This document shows positions 25,780 through 34,985 of a stretch of 37,526 bases of DNA, in pieces. A program made the position numbers and the translations under genes. The notes below the pieces were generated by a model, which worked only from the letters and a program-made list of their open reading frames with translations, was not told where the DNA came from and did not search any database. The stretch spans positions 1-37,526 of the forward strand of contig JAAVCP010000091.1 of assembly GCA_014802265.1 (NCBI GenBank). The letters run 5' to 3'. Within the stretch, counting starts at the first letter, position 1, and each line of letters begins with the position of its first letter. This DNA comes from Bacteroides sp. (GTDB lineage: Bacteria > Bacteroidota > Bacteroidia > Bacteroidales > Muribaculaceae).

Positions 25780-27177
25780 ATGGCTAAAAAGAAAGCAGAG
25801 ATGGTTGAGCAGTTGCTTGCTGTAATTGACAAAGAGCAACTTCATAAATTTATAAGGAAAGAATGTAATAACGATTCCCAATTTCAAGACAGATTCCTTG
25901 CCCTGGGTGCCGGAAGTATATTTAAACCTAAATCAGATAGTTATTCATCGAGAATTAATAAACTTATCATAAAATATGGTGGACGGTATAAATATGTAGA
26001 ATATCGCGACACATTTGGCTTTAACCGTGAAGTGTCACGCATACTTGAAGAAGGTGAAGAGGCAATGGACAAAGGACAATGGGAACAGGCAATTGCCGTG
26101 TTGACCGGTTTTGCCAATTCTTGTGATGATATCATTAACTGTGGCGATGACAGTGCGGGTGAGTTAGGTGCCCTTGTTGCAGGCTGCCTTGAAGGTTGGC
26201 GTAGATTCTGTAGAAAGGAAGTGCCTGAAGAAGTCAAGAAAGAAGTGTTTTCTATTGCTGTCTCCCGATTTGAAGACAGACATCTCAAAGGATGGGACTG
26301 GTGGTGGGATTGGATCCAGATTGCTATTGATCTTGCTGAGACACCTGAGCAACAACAGCGTGTTATAAAAGCACTCGATGCTATTCAGCCAGATAGTGAC
26401 AATTGGACCTCAAAATATTACGTTCAGACTGCTAAATCTTACCGATTGAAACTTATAGCAAAATCCGGCTCATTGGAAGAACAACGGGACTACATGTATA
26501 AAAATATGGATAACCCGGAATTTCGTAGGAAACTGTTGCAAATGGCATGGGATGAGGAAAATTATGACGAGGTTTTACGTATTGCTAAAGATGGAGAACT
26601 TCATGATGCCCAATGGTTAGGATTAGTATCCGAGTGGTGTGAGTGGATGATGAAAGTATATCGTAAGAAAAACGATACTGCCAATATTCTTAAACTTGCC
26701 AGATATTTCTTTTTCACGAAAGGAGGACTTAGTGGTGGGGAGTTTTCAATGGAGAATATGTATGACCTGATGAAATCCCTAATTCCTTCCGAAAATTGGG
26801 AAAATATGGTTGAATCTTTATTGAGTGAGGCTACGGCAAAAAGAGACTTCAACAGTATTCTTTATATTTATACCCAGGAAGAAATGTGGGACAGATATAT
26901 GGATTATCTCAGAAAGAATCCGTCAATTTCTAATCTTGACAAAGCTCCTAAAGAGATAAGAAAACTGTATAAAGATGAATTTATCAAGATGTATGAGCAG
27001 GGAGTAAGAAGATTTTTTAATGTTGCCTCCAGTCGCAGTGCATATAAAGAAGGTGTAGATCTTCTCAGAAACCTTATAAAATACGATGGAGAAACAGAGG
27101 CTAAAGCCATAGTAGCTGAACAAAAGAAACGTACTCCGCGCCGTCCCGCCCTCCTTGACGAACTTTCAAAACTATAG
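25780..27177 (+). CDS. Cytoplasmic helical-repeat protein, SWIM-associated-like but lacking a SWIM zinc finger
   Basis: This encodes 465 residues with no signal peptide or membrane segment. It is almost entirely predicted alpha-helical and rich in Trp and charged residues (for example HLKGWDWWWDWIQIAIDLAE). The C-terminus (KKRTPRRPALLDELSKL) resembles the end of bacterial SWIM zinc-finger proteins. No CxC...CxH SWIM motif is present anywhere, so only the helical portion would be retained. It stands alone, with its own promoter and terminator. The function is unknown. The SWIM link is recalled from family knowledge and would need a profile search. Confidence 0.75.
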   Translation: MAKKKAEMVEQLLAVIDKEQLHKFIRKECNNDSQFQDRFLALGAGSIFKPKSDSYSSRINKLIIKYGGRYKYVEYRDTFGFNREVSRILEEGEEAMDKGQWEQAIAVLTGFANSCDDIINCGDDSAGELGALVAGCLEGWRRFCRKEVPEEVKKEVFSIAVSRFEDRHLKGWDWWWDWIQIAIDLAETPEQQQRVIKALDAIQPDSDNWTSKYYVQTAKSYRLKLIAKSGSLEEQRDYMYKNMDNPEFRRKLLQMAWDEENYDEVLRIAKDGELHDAQWLGLVSEWCEWMMKVYRKKNDTANILKLARYFFFTKGGLSGGEFSMENMYDLMKSLIPSENWENMVESLLSEATAKRDFNSILYIYTQEEMWDRYMDYLRKNPSISNLDKAPKEIRKLYKDEFIKMYEQGVRRFFNVASSRSAYKEGVDLLRNLIKYDGETEAKAIVAEQKKRTPRRPALLDELSKL

Positions 27178-27181
27178 AAAG

Positions 27182-27218
27182 TGTAGAGGGTATGTCAAAA
27201 TGAACTGTACCCTCTACA
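27182..27218. terminator. Bidirectional terminator between convergent genes
   Basis: TGTAGAGGGTA (27182-27192) pairs with TACCCTCTACA (27208-27218) around a 15-nt loop, followed by TTTTATT. It separates the helical-repeat gene from the convergent P2 gene. Confidence 0.85.
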
Positions 27219-27234
27219 TTTTATTAAAGTCAAT

Positions 27235-29376
27235 TTATTTAACGACAATTTTAACTATCTTACCTCCTTGGCGACGAATTACGACTGTTCCTTCTGTCGG
27301 GTTGGTGATGGGTAAACCTTGAAGATTATAGTATTCGGTCGGTGTGTTATCACTGTCTATTGCTACATCTTCTACACCGGAGTTAGCGAGAATCTGGAAT
27401 GCAGGATAGATTGTCTGTGTCTGGTTATTACCATCTTCGTCTTCCATTGTGATTCGAAGTTGGTACCAACCCTTGTCAGTCAATCCTTCAACATTACTGA
27501 GATCTCCTTTCCAAAAATATCCGTATGAAGGCATATAGAGGTTTCCGGGTTCTTCAATCATCTCAATCTCCTTGAAGTTTGAACTGTTTGCAGGAGCATA
27601 TTCTACTTTCAGATTTATAGGTTGGAGAATCCACCCTGTGTCGTAACCGGTAAACTCAAAATCTCCTCCACTGAGCAGGATCTCACCTTCTGATGCAATC
27701 TTAAACGAATTATTTATCATGCCGGTATTATCTCGAAATTGGAGCATGGTTGCTGTCGGACCATAAGGATGTGCCATAACATTTTCATAATACTGCTGGG
27801 TGATATTTTTACCCTGAATTCCATCAACAAGGATATTACGATCATTTGCCATTTCGATAGTGAAAGGCTTGTTAAGTTTACCTGCTTGACAGAGTACGTC
27901 AAGTTCCCTATTGAGTTCGGTCATCTCACACTCCACCTCTTCCTCATCTGTAGGGATAATAAAAGCGGTGCTCATTAGTTTATCTGGACGGTCTTCACCA
28001 TAGATTCCTATATAGTTAGTGGAAACACTCAGGTAGGGATACTGTTGTCCCGGATATTCATAAGGAAGTAGTGAGGTCAGATTTATAGGGGTTGTATATC
28101 CTAATGGGATTTCAAGTTTTGTCGCAGTGGTTGCGAACCCTGTATTTCCCGGGAACACTTCCGGATTCCTTGAGTCTTCAGTCCACCAAATGGGAGAACC
28201 AAAGAATGCTGCGCCATTCATTGTGAACACTGTGCTTTGGGAGACGGCATCATAAGTGACAGGGGGTGTCATGGTTCCTCCGATCTCACGGCTAATCATC
28301 CCATCATAGTCATAATCAATTTGTTGTACAAGCAAATAGTAATCAACAATATGTTTTGAAGTAGCTGTTGACTTTGGTGCGCCAAGGAAATATCTGTAGG
28401 GTGTATCTCCGGTTGGATTCCAAGAAATTGCCATTCCGACATCCTTGTTGTCAAACGTTGGTGCAGCTACATAATAGAAATATAAGTCTCGGCGTCCGAA
28501 CTCGTCTGTTATGGGATTAATTGCAAAATTCGCGTCAAATTCCGAAAACTCAAGATCATTCACTGGAGGGACCGTATTAACACCTGTTACCGCTGAAGAT
28601 GTTACGTAGACATTGTTATCAATTGTCTCCATTACCCGTAGCTGTGAAAAGCTCCATTTGTCGTTGACTTCATTTACTGCTAAATCAAGGTTTTCATAGC
28701 TTGTCAATCCGCTTGGGGTTGTATATATGATGTTCATAATGCATCTACCCATAATCCCCATCGCTTCATTATATATCATAGTCTTAACCGATATATCTTG
28801 GCAAGTGGCATTTGTCCAATCGTATGGGTCTTCAGACATGAGGTCATCATTCGGTTTCACAGGCAAAGTCGGTTCCTTACCATCTGGAAGAAGACTCTTA
28901 AAGGAGATAATCTTGTTTGCTTCCATAGGATCTGCGATAAACTCACAGTCATCAAAAATTTCCACATCATCTTTGAAAATGTAGAGGTAGTGGGGATAGT
29001 TGGGAATAGAGTTGTTGGAGAATGTGTAGACGATTGTGTACTTTCCTGGGGTGAGTCCTTCAACCACAGCCTCACCATTCATGAAAAATCCCATTTCATC
29101 ATCGAGATTATCTTCGTTGACAATCCAGACTGGCATGGGAGTGAAGTCATCTTGGTTCTCGTAACTCAGCTTGAAGGTTACGGTCATGCTTCCCTCAGCT
29201 TCGCTACGTGTTTTTGTTTTGCGTTCTGTGTTGTAGAATACGCAATCTTTGAGTTCACCCAGCTTAAAAACTGGAGCCTGATCTCCTTTGAAGAACACTT
29301 GTGGCTGCCTCTTATCGACAGCCATGGCACCAAACATTGTGGCAGCCATAATTCCTGCTATTAAAAATTTCTTCAT
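27235..29376 (-). CDS. Secreted T9SS-type protein P2, partner of the second C10 peptidase
   Basis: This encodes 713 residues with a signal peptide (MKKFLIAGIMAATMFGAMA). It is paralogous to P1 at 313-2514. Shared landmarks include an EA...(N/L)PDG segment after the N-terminal beta domain, YGEDR, a GDF motif, a KVEY(A/S)P segment and a C-terminal W-Y-x-LRIT-x-x-DE-x-GN segment. Residues in QIDYDYDGMISRE resemble a calcium-binding loop, but in a different place from the P1 loop. The tail (EYYNLQGLPI, then VVIRRQGGKIVKIVVK) resembles a T9SS sorting signal. It lies 55 nt downstream of the C10 peptidase, so here the peptidase comes first, the reverse of the other cassette. No catalytic residues are evident and the function is unknown. 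Confidence 0.85.
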   Translation of the reverse strand: MKKFLIAGIMAATMFGAMAVDKRQPQVFFKGDQAPVFKLGELKDCVFYNTERKTKTRSEAEGSMTVTFKLSYENQDDFTPMPVWIVNEDNLDDEMGFFMNGEAVVEGLTPGKYTIVYTFSNNSIPNYPHYLYIFKDDVEIFDDCEFIADPMEANKIISFKSLLPDGKEPTLPVKPNDDLMSEDPYDWTNATCQDISVKTMIYNEAMGIMGRCIMNIIYTTPSGLTSYENLDLAVNEVNDKWSFSQLRVMETIDNNVYVTSSAVTGVNTVPPVNDLEFSEFDANFAINPITDEFGRRDLYFYYVAAPTFDNKDVGMAISWNPTGDTPYRYFLGAPKSTATSKHIVDYYLLVQQIDYDYDGMISREIGGTMTPPVTYDAVSQSTVFTMNGAAFFGSPIWWTEDSRNPEVFPGNTGFATTATKLEIPLGYTTPINLTSLLPYEYPGQQYPYLSVSTNYIGIYGEDRPDKLMSTAFIIPTDEEEVECEMTELNRELDVLCQAGKLNKPFTIEMANDRNILVDGIQGKNITQQYYENVMAHPYGPTATMLQFRDNTGMINNSFKIASEGEILLSGGDFEFTGYDTGWILQPINLKVEYAPANSSNFKEIEMIEEPGNLYMPSYGYFWKGDLSNVEGLTDKGWYQLRITMEDEDGNNQTQTIYPAFQILANSGVEDVAIDSDNTPTEYYNLQGLPITNPTEGTVVIRRQGGKIVKIVVK

Positions 29377-29431
29377 TCTTTATGAGTTTATGAAGTTAAT
29401 ATTGTCCGGATTTTTAGGTCCGGATGTTCTT

Positions 29432-31762
29432 TTATTTTACTATTATCTTAGTTGCTTTTCCATTAGAAACACGGATAACAATATCTCCCTTAGAAGGCTT
29501 TTTAACTTGAAAACCTTGTAGGGTAACAAACTTGTCTTGTTCGCTGCATTCTGTTGTGAGTGTTTTAACTTCACTTGCGTTCGGAGCTGTAAACGGATAT
29601 ATGTCTCCTACCTGTGTTTCTGTTCCATCTTTGTCAGTTACAATTAGACCGATTCCATAGATGGCCTCCGGATTAAGATCAGAAATGGATCCCTTAAAAA
29701 AGAGGGTTTGTGAAGCTCCCGGTCCTAATGTTATAGATTTTGCATCTGCAAGAGGAAGAATAGGTTCATTGTCAGAGTTGTAGATCCATGTGATGACATC
29801 TCCGTCAAAATAACCGGCTTTGAGTTCTAGTTTACATGAGACTGATAATGTCTCTCCTGAGATTGTATTGAATTCTTTGCTGGCAAGCGCACGGTTGAAA
29901 CGCATAGTTGAAAGCATGAATTCATTCTCAATATTCTCATCTGTTACTACTACTGATATTGCATCAGTTATAAGCTGGGTTTTAGGATTGAGTAATCCTA
30001 ATAGATAACTTCCCGGTTCAGGTGTCGGTGTAAATGTTGTGTTCCAGTTCAAACATCCTCTTTCCCCTGCAACAGCGTCGATAGCCTGAGCTTCACCCTG
30101 CGATATAATATATCCTTTAGGGCTTATAAGGGTAGGCGTGAGTATTATACGCTCATCCAGATTATAAGACATAAAATCAAGGTTGATGCTTACCTCTTTG
30201 TTTGCTTTGAATACTGTTGGAGACACACTGAAATCATTGACGATAAGTCCGTCACTGTCATCTGTAGTATTAATTGATATGATGTCATCATCAATTACCA
30301 TAATTATTTTAGTATGTATTTGCGTTTCTTCAGGCATGTCAACCCATGTATCACTTTCTCCAATTCGGTATGCCGGGTTTATCCGGTAAGTTCCTTCTGG
30401 AAAATCAGAACTGTCTACATTGAACGTTTCCATACATTCCTCCGGTTTGATGTTTGCACCTGTGGTTGCCGGGAAGTAAATTGATTCTCCTCCATTGATA
30501 GGAGTCAGTTTTAAACCGGGAGTGAAATATATATTTTCAAGCGACATATTATAAAAGCCGACCCGTTGATAACCTCCTGCCAGACCAAATAGAATACGGT
30601 TGCCTTTAGTATAACTCATCTTCTCTGTTGCAAAATATCCGAAACAGAGTACTTGATGGAAAAATTCTGAAGAGGTTTCCTTTGCTGGTTCAAGACCAAA
30701 AAAAGCAGATTGCATTATGTTAAAACCTCCTATGCTTCCTCCAAGCCCTATATACTCAGGATTTAGACCATTTATGAGGAAATAGCCGTCGCTAAGACCA
30801 CCCCAGCCCCAATTGATATGGAAGTAGTCACCATTACCTCCCTCATATCCGTCGCAGACAAAGGCATGCCCTCCAACCGGGCTAAAACCATAGTAAAGTA
30901 CGGGACGACCTGCTGCCAGTTCGTTGTAAACCATATCGTTCCATTCCCTTATTCTGTAGAAATCACGGAACAACAGTTTGATGGAACGGTCATATCCAAA
31001 ATGGTTTACCATTCCCAATCCGGCATATACATCGGTGGTGCCTGAGGCTAAATCGGTATAGTCCATTTGAGATGCCATGCCACAGGCAAGCATGAGTCGG
31101 GCTACGGCATCATTTTGCGTAGTTGTTGCATTCTCGTCGTAGTCATCAAGCATGTTTTTCCAATCGAAAGTTACATCCATGAAGTCATATGATAGTTTCT
31201 GCCCTCCAGAAAACCAATTGTAGCTTATTTGACCTATAGGATTTGTTGGATATTCCCAGTATTTGATCACCTGCGCCATGGCAGTGGCTGCGCAACCTGT
31301 GAAACAGTGTTGATCGTGTATTTTCGGGCAGAGATTGTTGTAAGGTTCGTCCTGGTTCCATTTAGTAGTAAGTAAAGGTGTAATGGCTACTTTGTCACTA
31401 CGTGTAGCGGCTACACGATATCCTTTACCGTTTGTTATTGCCGAATCGATAGCAATGAGGAAAGCTTCAAGGGCATAAGGAATTGAATTTGGGTCGAATT
31501 TTGAGTTGTCGCTGTATCCCAAAAGGGGAGGGCAGTCAGTGTCACCGGATGCTATTATAAAGCCTCCGTTATCATGGGCAAAAACGTAGATGCCATTGTT
31601 TGTCGCTTGCCAACATAATGAATACGAACCAGGAGAGTCGAAAGCAGGTGAGGGGTGCCTTCGTCTGCCGATGGCAGACTCGAGGGCTTCTTGTGGTGTC
31701 AATGGGGCAGCAAACGATACAACTGCCATTACCATTGTAAGCATTAATAATGTTTTCCTCAT
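29432..31762 (-). CDS. Secreted C10 family (streptopain-like) cysteine peptidase with T9SS-type tail, second copy
   Basis: This encodes 776 residues with a signal peptide (MRKTLLMLTMVMAVVSFAA). A Spi-like propeptide follows (LTPQEALESAIG, GGFIIASGD, PPLLGYSD). The catalytic residues are Cys157 in FTGCAATAMAQV, His299 in GGHAFVCDGY and Asn317 in HINWGWGG. These have exactly the same residue numbers as in the copy at 2540-4510, so the N-terminal halves are collinear. The C-terminal region is about 120 residues longer than in that copy, with extra beta-rich sequence (for example VNDFSVSPTVFKANKEVSI). It ends in a T9SS-like tail (DIVIRVSNGKATKIIVK). P2 follows in the operon. I found no convincing promoter upstream. 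The peptidase family is firm and the target is unknown. Confidence 0.93.
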   Translation of the reverse strand: MRKTLLMLTMVMAVVSFAAPLTPQEALESAIGRRRHPSPAFDSPGSYSLCWQATNNGIYVFAHDNGGFIIASGDTDCPPLLGYSDNSKFDPNSIPYALEAFLIAIDSAITNGKGYRVAATRSDKVAITPLLTTKWNQDEPYNNLCPKIHDQHCFTGCAATAMAQVIKYWEYPTNPIGQISYNWFSGGQKLSYDFMDVTFDWKNMLDDYDENATTTQNDAVARLMLACGMASQMDYTDLASGTTDVYAGLGMVNHFGYDRSIKLLFRDFYRIREWNDMVYNELAAGRPVLYYGFSPVGGHAFVCDGYEGGNGDYFHINWGWGGLSDGYFLINGLNPEYIGLGGSIGGFNIMQSAFFGLEPAKETSSEFFHQVLCFGYFATEKMSYTKGNRILFGLAGGYQRVGFYNMSLENIYFTPGLKLTPINGGESIYFPATTGANIKPEECMETFNVDSSDFPEGTYRINPAYRIGESDTWVDMPEETQIHTKIIMVIDDDIISINTTDDSDGLIVNDFSVSPTVFKANKEVSINLDFMSYNLDERIILTPTLISPKGYIISQGEAQAIDAVAGERGCLNWNTTFTPTPEPGSYLLGLLNPKTQLITDAISVVVTDENIENEFMLSTMRFNRALASKEFNTISGETLSVSCKLELKAGYFDGDVITWIYNSDNEPILPLADAKSITLGPGASQTLFFKGSISDLNPEAIYGIGLIVTDKDGTETQVGDIYPFTAPNASEVKTLTTECSEQDKFVTLQGFQVKKPSKGDIVIRVSNGKATKIIVK

Positions 31763-31927
31763 AGTGTGTATATTTAGTTTTTATTTATTTGTACAGTGAA
31801 AAATCAACTATTGCTCACTGTTAGTTTTCGGTTGCAAAATTCTACTTTTTTCTATTTCAAAGCAAGAAAATTATATGGACTGTATATGGACTGGCTTTTA
31901 TTACTTCCATTATTCACATTTTTTCTA

Positions 31928-31935
31928 TAAATTTG
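31928..31935 (+). promoter_or_regulatory. -7 element of the TPR-C regulator, with a nearly leaderless start
   Basis: TAAATTTG matches TAnnTTTG and ends only 4 nt before the ATG at 31940. The -33 TTTG is not seen at the usual spacing. The geometry resembles that at 14436-14443. Confidence 0.45.
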
Positions 31936-31939
31936 CAAT

Positions 31940-33564
31940 ATGAAATACATATTCTTGATAACATTCTTGTTCATTATATTTGGATGCACATCCCCGCGAC
32001 CGTTGGATCCTTTATTCCAATGGCCAGCCACTAATATTGCAGAAGCAGACAGTTTGATACTCGATTATGAGCGGCATCGAGTATCTGTGGAGAAGATGCA
32101 CAATAAGCGTAGTATTGTCGAGAGATTCTGTTCGGTAGCCAGATGCTATCCTGACAACAGACTGCTGCAGATGCGGAGTCTTTACCTTCAGGCGTGTACC
32201 ATATCCAACAAAGAAAAAGCATCTGTGGACAGCTTCATAGATGACGCTATGCTGAGAAGCGATTCAGCATTGTCACCATATGACTGGCATTCGATGAAAG
32301 GATTAAAGGCTGAGTTTGGTAACGATCTTTATGAAAGATATTTTATGGTGCTCGACAATATTAAATACTTTGCTGATATTGATGCAAAGCCGGAACTTAG
32401 CCGTAATTTCATAATTGCGGGTAATATTTTGGTTGAACTTCATGACTCTGTCAAAGCCATGGAATATTATAAGAAAGCAGAAAGATCTCAACTGATCTTA
32501 ACTTGATTCCTTATCTGACTATTGCACGTTTGAATATGGCGAACGTTTCTAAAAATCCTGAGCGACTTAGTATTTTAAAAAGCCTGTTAAACGATACGAT
32601 GGTTAATAAAGATTATCATGGGCTGCCTATAATTCTTCAGAACACGTTTGCCGAGACCGGAGAGATTGAGTTTCTCGACCATGCTATAGAGATACTTAAA
32701 GAAAGAGATTTTGATAAGGATAACCTTCCTATCTGTTTAGGACTGAAAGGTAGTTATCTGGCAGCTCAAGGAGACGTGCAAAAAGGTAAGATGTTGCTTC
32801 GTGCTGCTCTTGATACATTGATTAATAAGCAGGGGGAGAATAGGTATACCTTAGCATTACATTGTATGATGGCTGATGTTTATTATTTAGATGGCAATAC
32901 GGATTCATGCCTTGAAGAAACGAACAGAGCTTATCTTTTAAGAGACAGTATTGACAGAGTTAAAAATCAGCCTCAAATTTATGCTATAGATGCAAAATCC
33001 CGTATTGAGATGGCGGAGCGTACCACCAAACTTGAAAAGACGCGGATAATAATATGGTGTATGATTGCTATTCTTCTATTGGTCATCATTTTAGGTTATA
33101 GTATATTTTTTAACAAACGTAAACAGGAGAAACAAAAGTTCGAGCAAAAGTTGCTTGAGGAAAAGATAGATAATGAGCGTCAGTCTTTGCGTGCCCAAGC
33201 TAAAGTGATGGAAGAGAACGAGAAAATGGTGAATGATATGGAAAATATTCTTGCTGATCTCAAAGCCCGTCAATTGTTGCCTGAGGAGGGTGCTGACGAC
33301 CTGCGTCGAGTACTTCGCGTCTATAAAAGTAATGATGATTACAGAAAGGGTTTTCTTAAAGTCAACGAAGAAATTGATGCTACCTTTATAACCAGACTCA
33401 AGAATGATTTTCCGTTACTTAATGAATATTATTTAAAACTGGCATCGCTGTTGGCCTCTGGTGTTGACAACCGTCAAATTGCGACTATCCTCAACACGGA
33501 GTTACCATCAGTATATAAAGCCCGGTATAGACTTCGCACGCATCTTGGTCTCTCGAAGGAGTAG
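31940..33564 (+). pseudogene. Frameshifted TPR/TM/HTH regulator (TPR-C)
   Basis: The first part (31940-32506) starts with a lipoprotein-like signal (MKYIFLITFLFIIFGC, Cys16) and helical repeats, ending in EYYKKAERSQLILT and a stop. The second part continues in another frame. Just upstream of its formal start at 32503 that frame reads STDLNLIPYLTIARLN. It goes on to more repeats, a membrane helix (about 33046-33114; RIIIWCMIAILLLVIILGYS), a coiled coil and an HTH-like end (LPSVYKARYRLRTHLGL). One extra A in the AAA at 32481-32483 would join the two parts as KKAEKISTDLNL. It is divergent from the second C10/P2 cassette and may have regulated it. It is either a recent pseudogene or a sequencing error. 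Confidence 0.78.
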
Positions 33565-33743
33565 TCATTGGAGGATTTTATTAGGCGTTATAATCTTAGG
33601 TCTGGACATAACTGAAATTTGAGAAGAAGCAGTTGTGGGTTCTTTTGTGTACATTAAGATCGAGGACTATTCGGTGTCTGTGCATATTTTGAAATTTAGA
33701 TTTATGCCTCCAAATTACAAAAAATATGACTAGGAGGGGACAG

Positions 33744-33771
33744 AATCAAGGTTTAAGCCTTGATTTTTTAT
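33744..33771 (+). terminator. Intrinsic terminator-like hairpin
   Basis: AATCAAGG (33744-33751) pairs with CCTTGATT (33758-33765) around a 6-nt loop and runs straight into a T-tract. It lies 180 nt downstream of the TPR-C end, so it could end that transcript or an unseen small RNA. The stretch 33565-33743 shows no recognisable gene. Confidence 0.65.
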
Positions 33772-33803
33772 CCTGCCAGTGTAAAAATCTCACCATTTTT
33801 ATG

Positions 33804-33893
33804 TAAATTTGCCGAGTACAGCGTATTCTGGCATTGGTTCAATATTTACATTTTGAGAACCATAAATATATTAGATTCCTTGTAGAGTACGCT
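33804..33893 (+). promoter_or_regulatory. Possible -7 element and structured leader of the fucose synthase gene
   Basis: TAAATTTG (33804-33811) fits a -7 box, though no -33 TTTG is visible at the usual spacing. Just downstream, AGCGTATTC (33820-33828) can pair with GAGTACGCT (33885-33893) with one G-T pair. Inside it GGTTC (33836-33840) can pair with GAACC (33857-33861). The gene starts at 33949, so this would be a folded 5' leader of about 130 nt. Confidence 0.35.
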
Positions 33894-33948
33894 ATATTTT
33901 AATTTTTTACTTGAAACTTAACATCTCAAAATTAGTTTAAATCACTTC

Positions 33949-34890
33949 ATGGAAAAGGATTCAAAGATATATGTGGCAGGACATAGAGGAATGGTCGGTT
34001 CAGCTATTGTAAGAGAATTGAGAAGACAGGGTTATAACAATATTATTACCCGAAGCCATTCCGAACTTGATCTAATCAACCAGCAGGCGGTCAATGACTT
34101 TTTTGCTCAGGAGAAGCCTGAATATGTTTTTCTGGCAGCAGCTAAAGTAGGGGGGATTGTGGCAAACGAATCAGCACTCGCTGATTTTATGTATGATAAC
34201 ATGATGCTTGAGATGAACGTAATCAACGCTGCTTGGCGTAACGTGTGCAAGAAATTAGAATTCCTGGGTTCGTCATGCATTTATCCGCGTATGGCACCCC
34301 AGCCCATGCCGGAATCATGTCTGCTGACCTCTTCACTTGAACCGACCAATGAGGCGTATGCGCTTGCAAAAATAAGCGGCTTAAAATATTGTGAATATCT
34401 TAATCGGCAGTATGGAACTGACTATATATCGGTTATGCCTACCAATTTATATGGTCCTAACGATAATTATCATCTGGAACACTCCCATGTGCTCCCCGCT
34501 CTTATACGTCGATTTCATGAAGCGAAGCAACAGGGGTTGTCGGAAGTGACATGCTGGGGCGACGGCTCACCGTTGCGTGAGTTCCTATATGTAGACGATC
34601 TTGCTAATCTCTGTGTATTCCTGATGAATAATTACAGCGGCAATGAGACTGTTAATGCAGGTACCGGGAAAGAATTATCAATAAAAGAACTGACAGAGAT
34701 GGTGGCAAGCATCGTCGGTTATGAAGGTAAAATCTTGTGGGATACTACACGCCCTAACGGTACACCCCGTAAACTCCTCGATGTCAGCAAAGCGACTAAA
34801 CTTGGCTGGACTTATAAGACAGAACTTGCAGACGGAATCCGCTTGGCATACGAAGATTTCCTCACAAATCCAATACGTGCAGAGCGTTAA
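33949..34890 (+). CDS. fcl: GDP-L-fucose synthase
   Basis: This encodes 313 residues, full length for the family (EC 1.1.1.271). It is a cytoplasmic short-chain dehydrogenase/reductase that converts GDP-4-keto-6-deoxymannose to GDP-L-fucose with NADPH. The nucleotide-binding motif is [13 protein letters not shown] (9-21). The catalytic serine region is GSSCIYP (107-113), and Tyr137 and Lys141 form the YALAK motif. Later landmarks are [12 protein letters not shown] and a [10 protein letters not shown] segment. The usual partner, GDP-mannose 4,6-dehydratase (gmd), is not in this window, so the precursor must come from elsewhere. The product feeds capsule, O-antigen or protein O-glycan fucosylation; the last is common in Bacteroidales. 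The gene is monocistronic here, flanked by terminators. Confidence 0.96.
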   Translation: MEKDSKIYVAGHRGMVGSAIVRELRRQGYNNIITRSHSELDLINQQAVNDFFAQEKPEYVFLAAAKVGGIVANESALADFMYDNMMLEMNVINAAWRNVCKKLEFLGSSCIYPRMAPQPMPESCLLTSSLEPTNEAYALAKISGLKYCEYLNRQYGTDYISVMPTNLYGPNDNYHLEHSHVLPALIRRFHEAKQQGLSEVTCWGDGSPLREFLYVDDLANLCVFLMNNYSGNETVNAGTGKELSIKELTEMVASIVGYEGKILWDTTRPNGTPRKLLDVSKATKLGWTYKTELADGIRLAYEDFLTNPIRAER

Positions 34891-34892
34891 CC

Positions 34893-34925
34893 CTTATAAA
34901 AAGCAACTTTAGTGAGTTTTATAAG
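34893..34925 (+). terminator. Terminator hairpin after fcl
   Basis: CTTATAAAA (34893-34901) pairs with TTTTATAAG (34917-34925), followed by AGTTTTATTT. It begins 2 nt after the fcl stop codon. Confidence 0.6.
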
Positions 34926-34927
34926 AG

Positions 34928-34985
34928 TTTTATTTATTGCCGGTAAATAAAATTCATTAAACTTATTTACCGACAATAAATAAAA
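34928..34985. terminator. Long AT-rich bidirectional terminator between fcl and GH3
   Basis: Arms of 23 bp (34928-34950 and 34963-34985) pair with a single C/A mismatch around a 12-nt loop. A-runs and T-runs at the ends suit termination from both sides. The genes on either side are convergent. Confidence 0.75.

Noticed and set aside
28798..29364. 188-codon plus-strand open frame opposite P2
   Set aside because: It is antisense to the signal-peptide end of a supported gene and its sequence is low-complexity Phe/Val/Ile-rich with no family features.
33610..33730. Possible mobile-element remnant between TPR-C and fcl
   Set aside because: A 35-codon open stretch ending in MPPNYKKYD was seen, but it has no start, no inverted ends and no recognised transposase motif.
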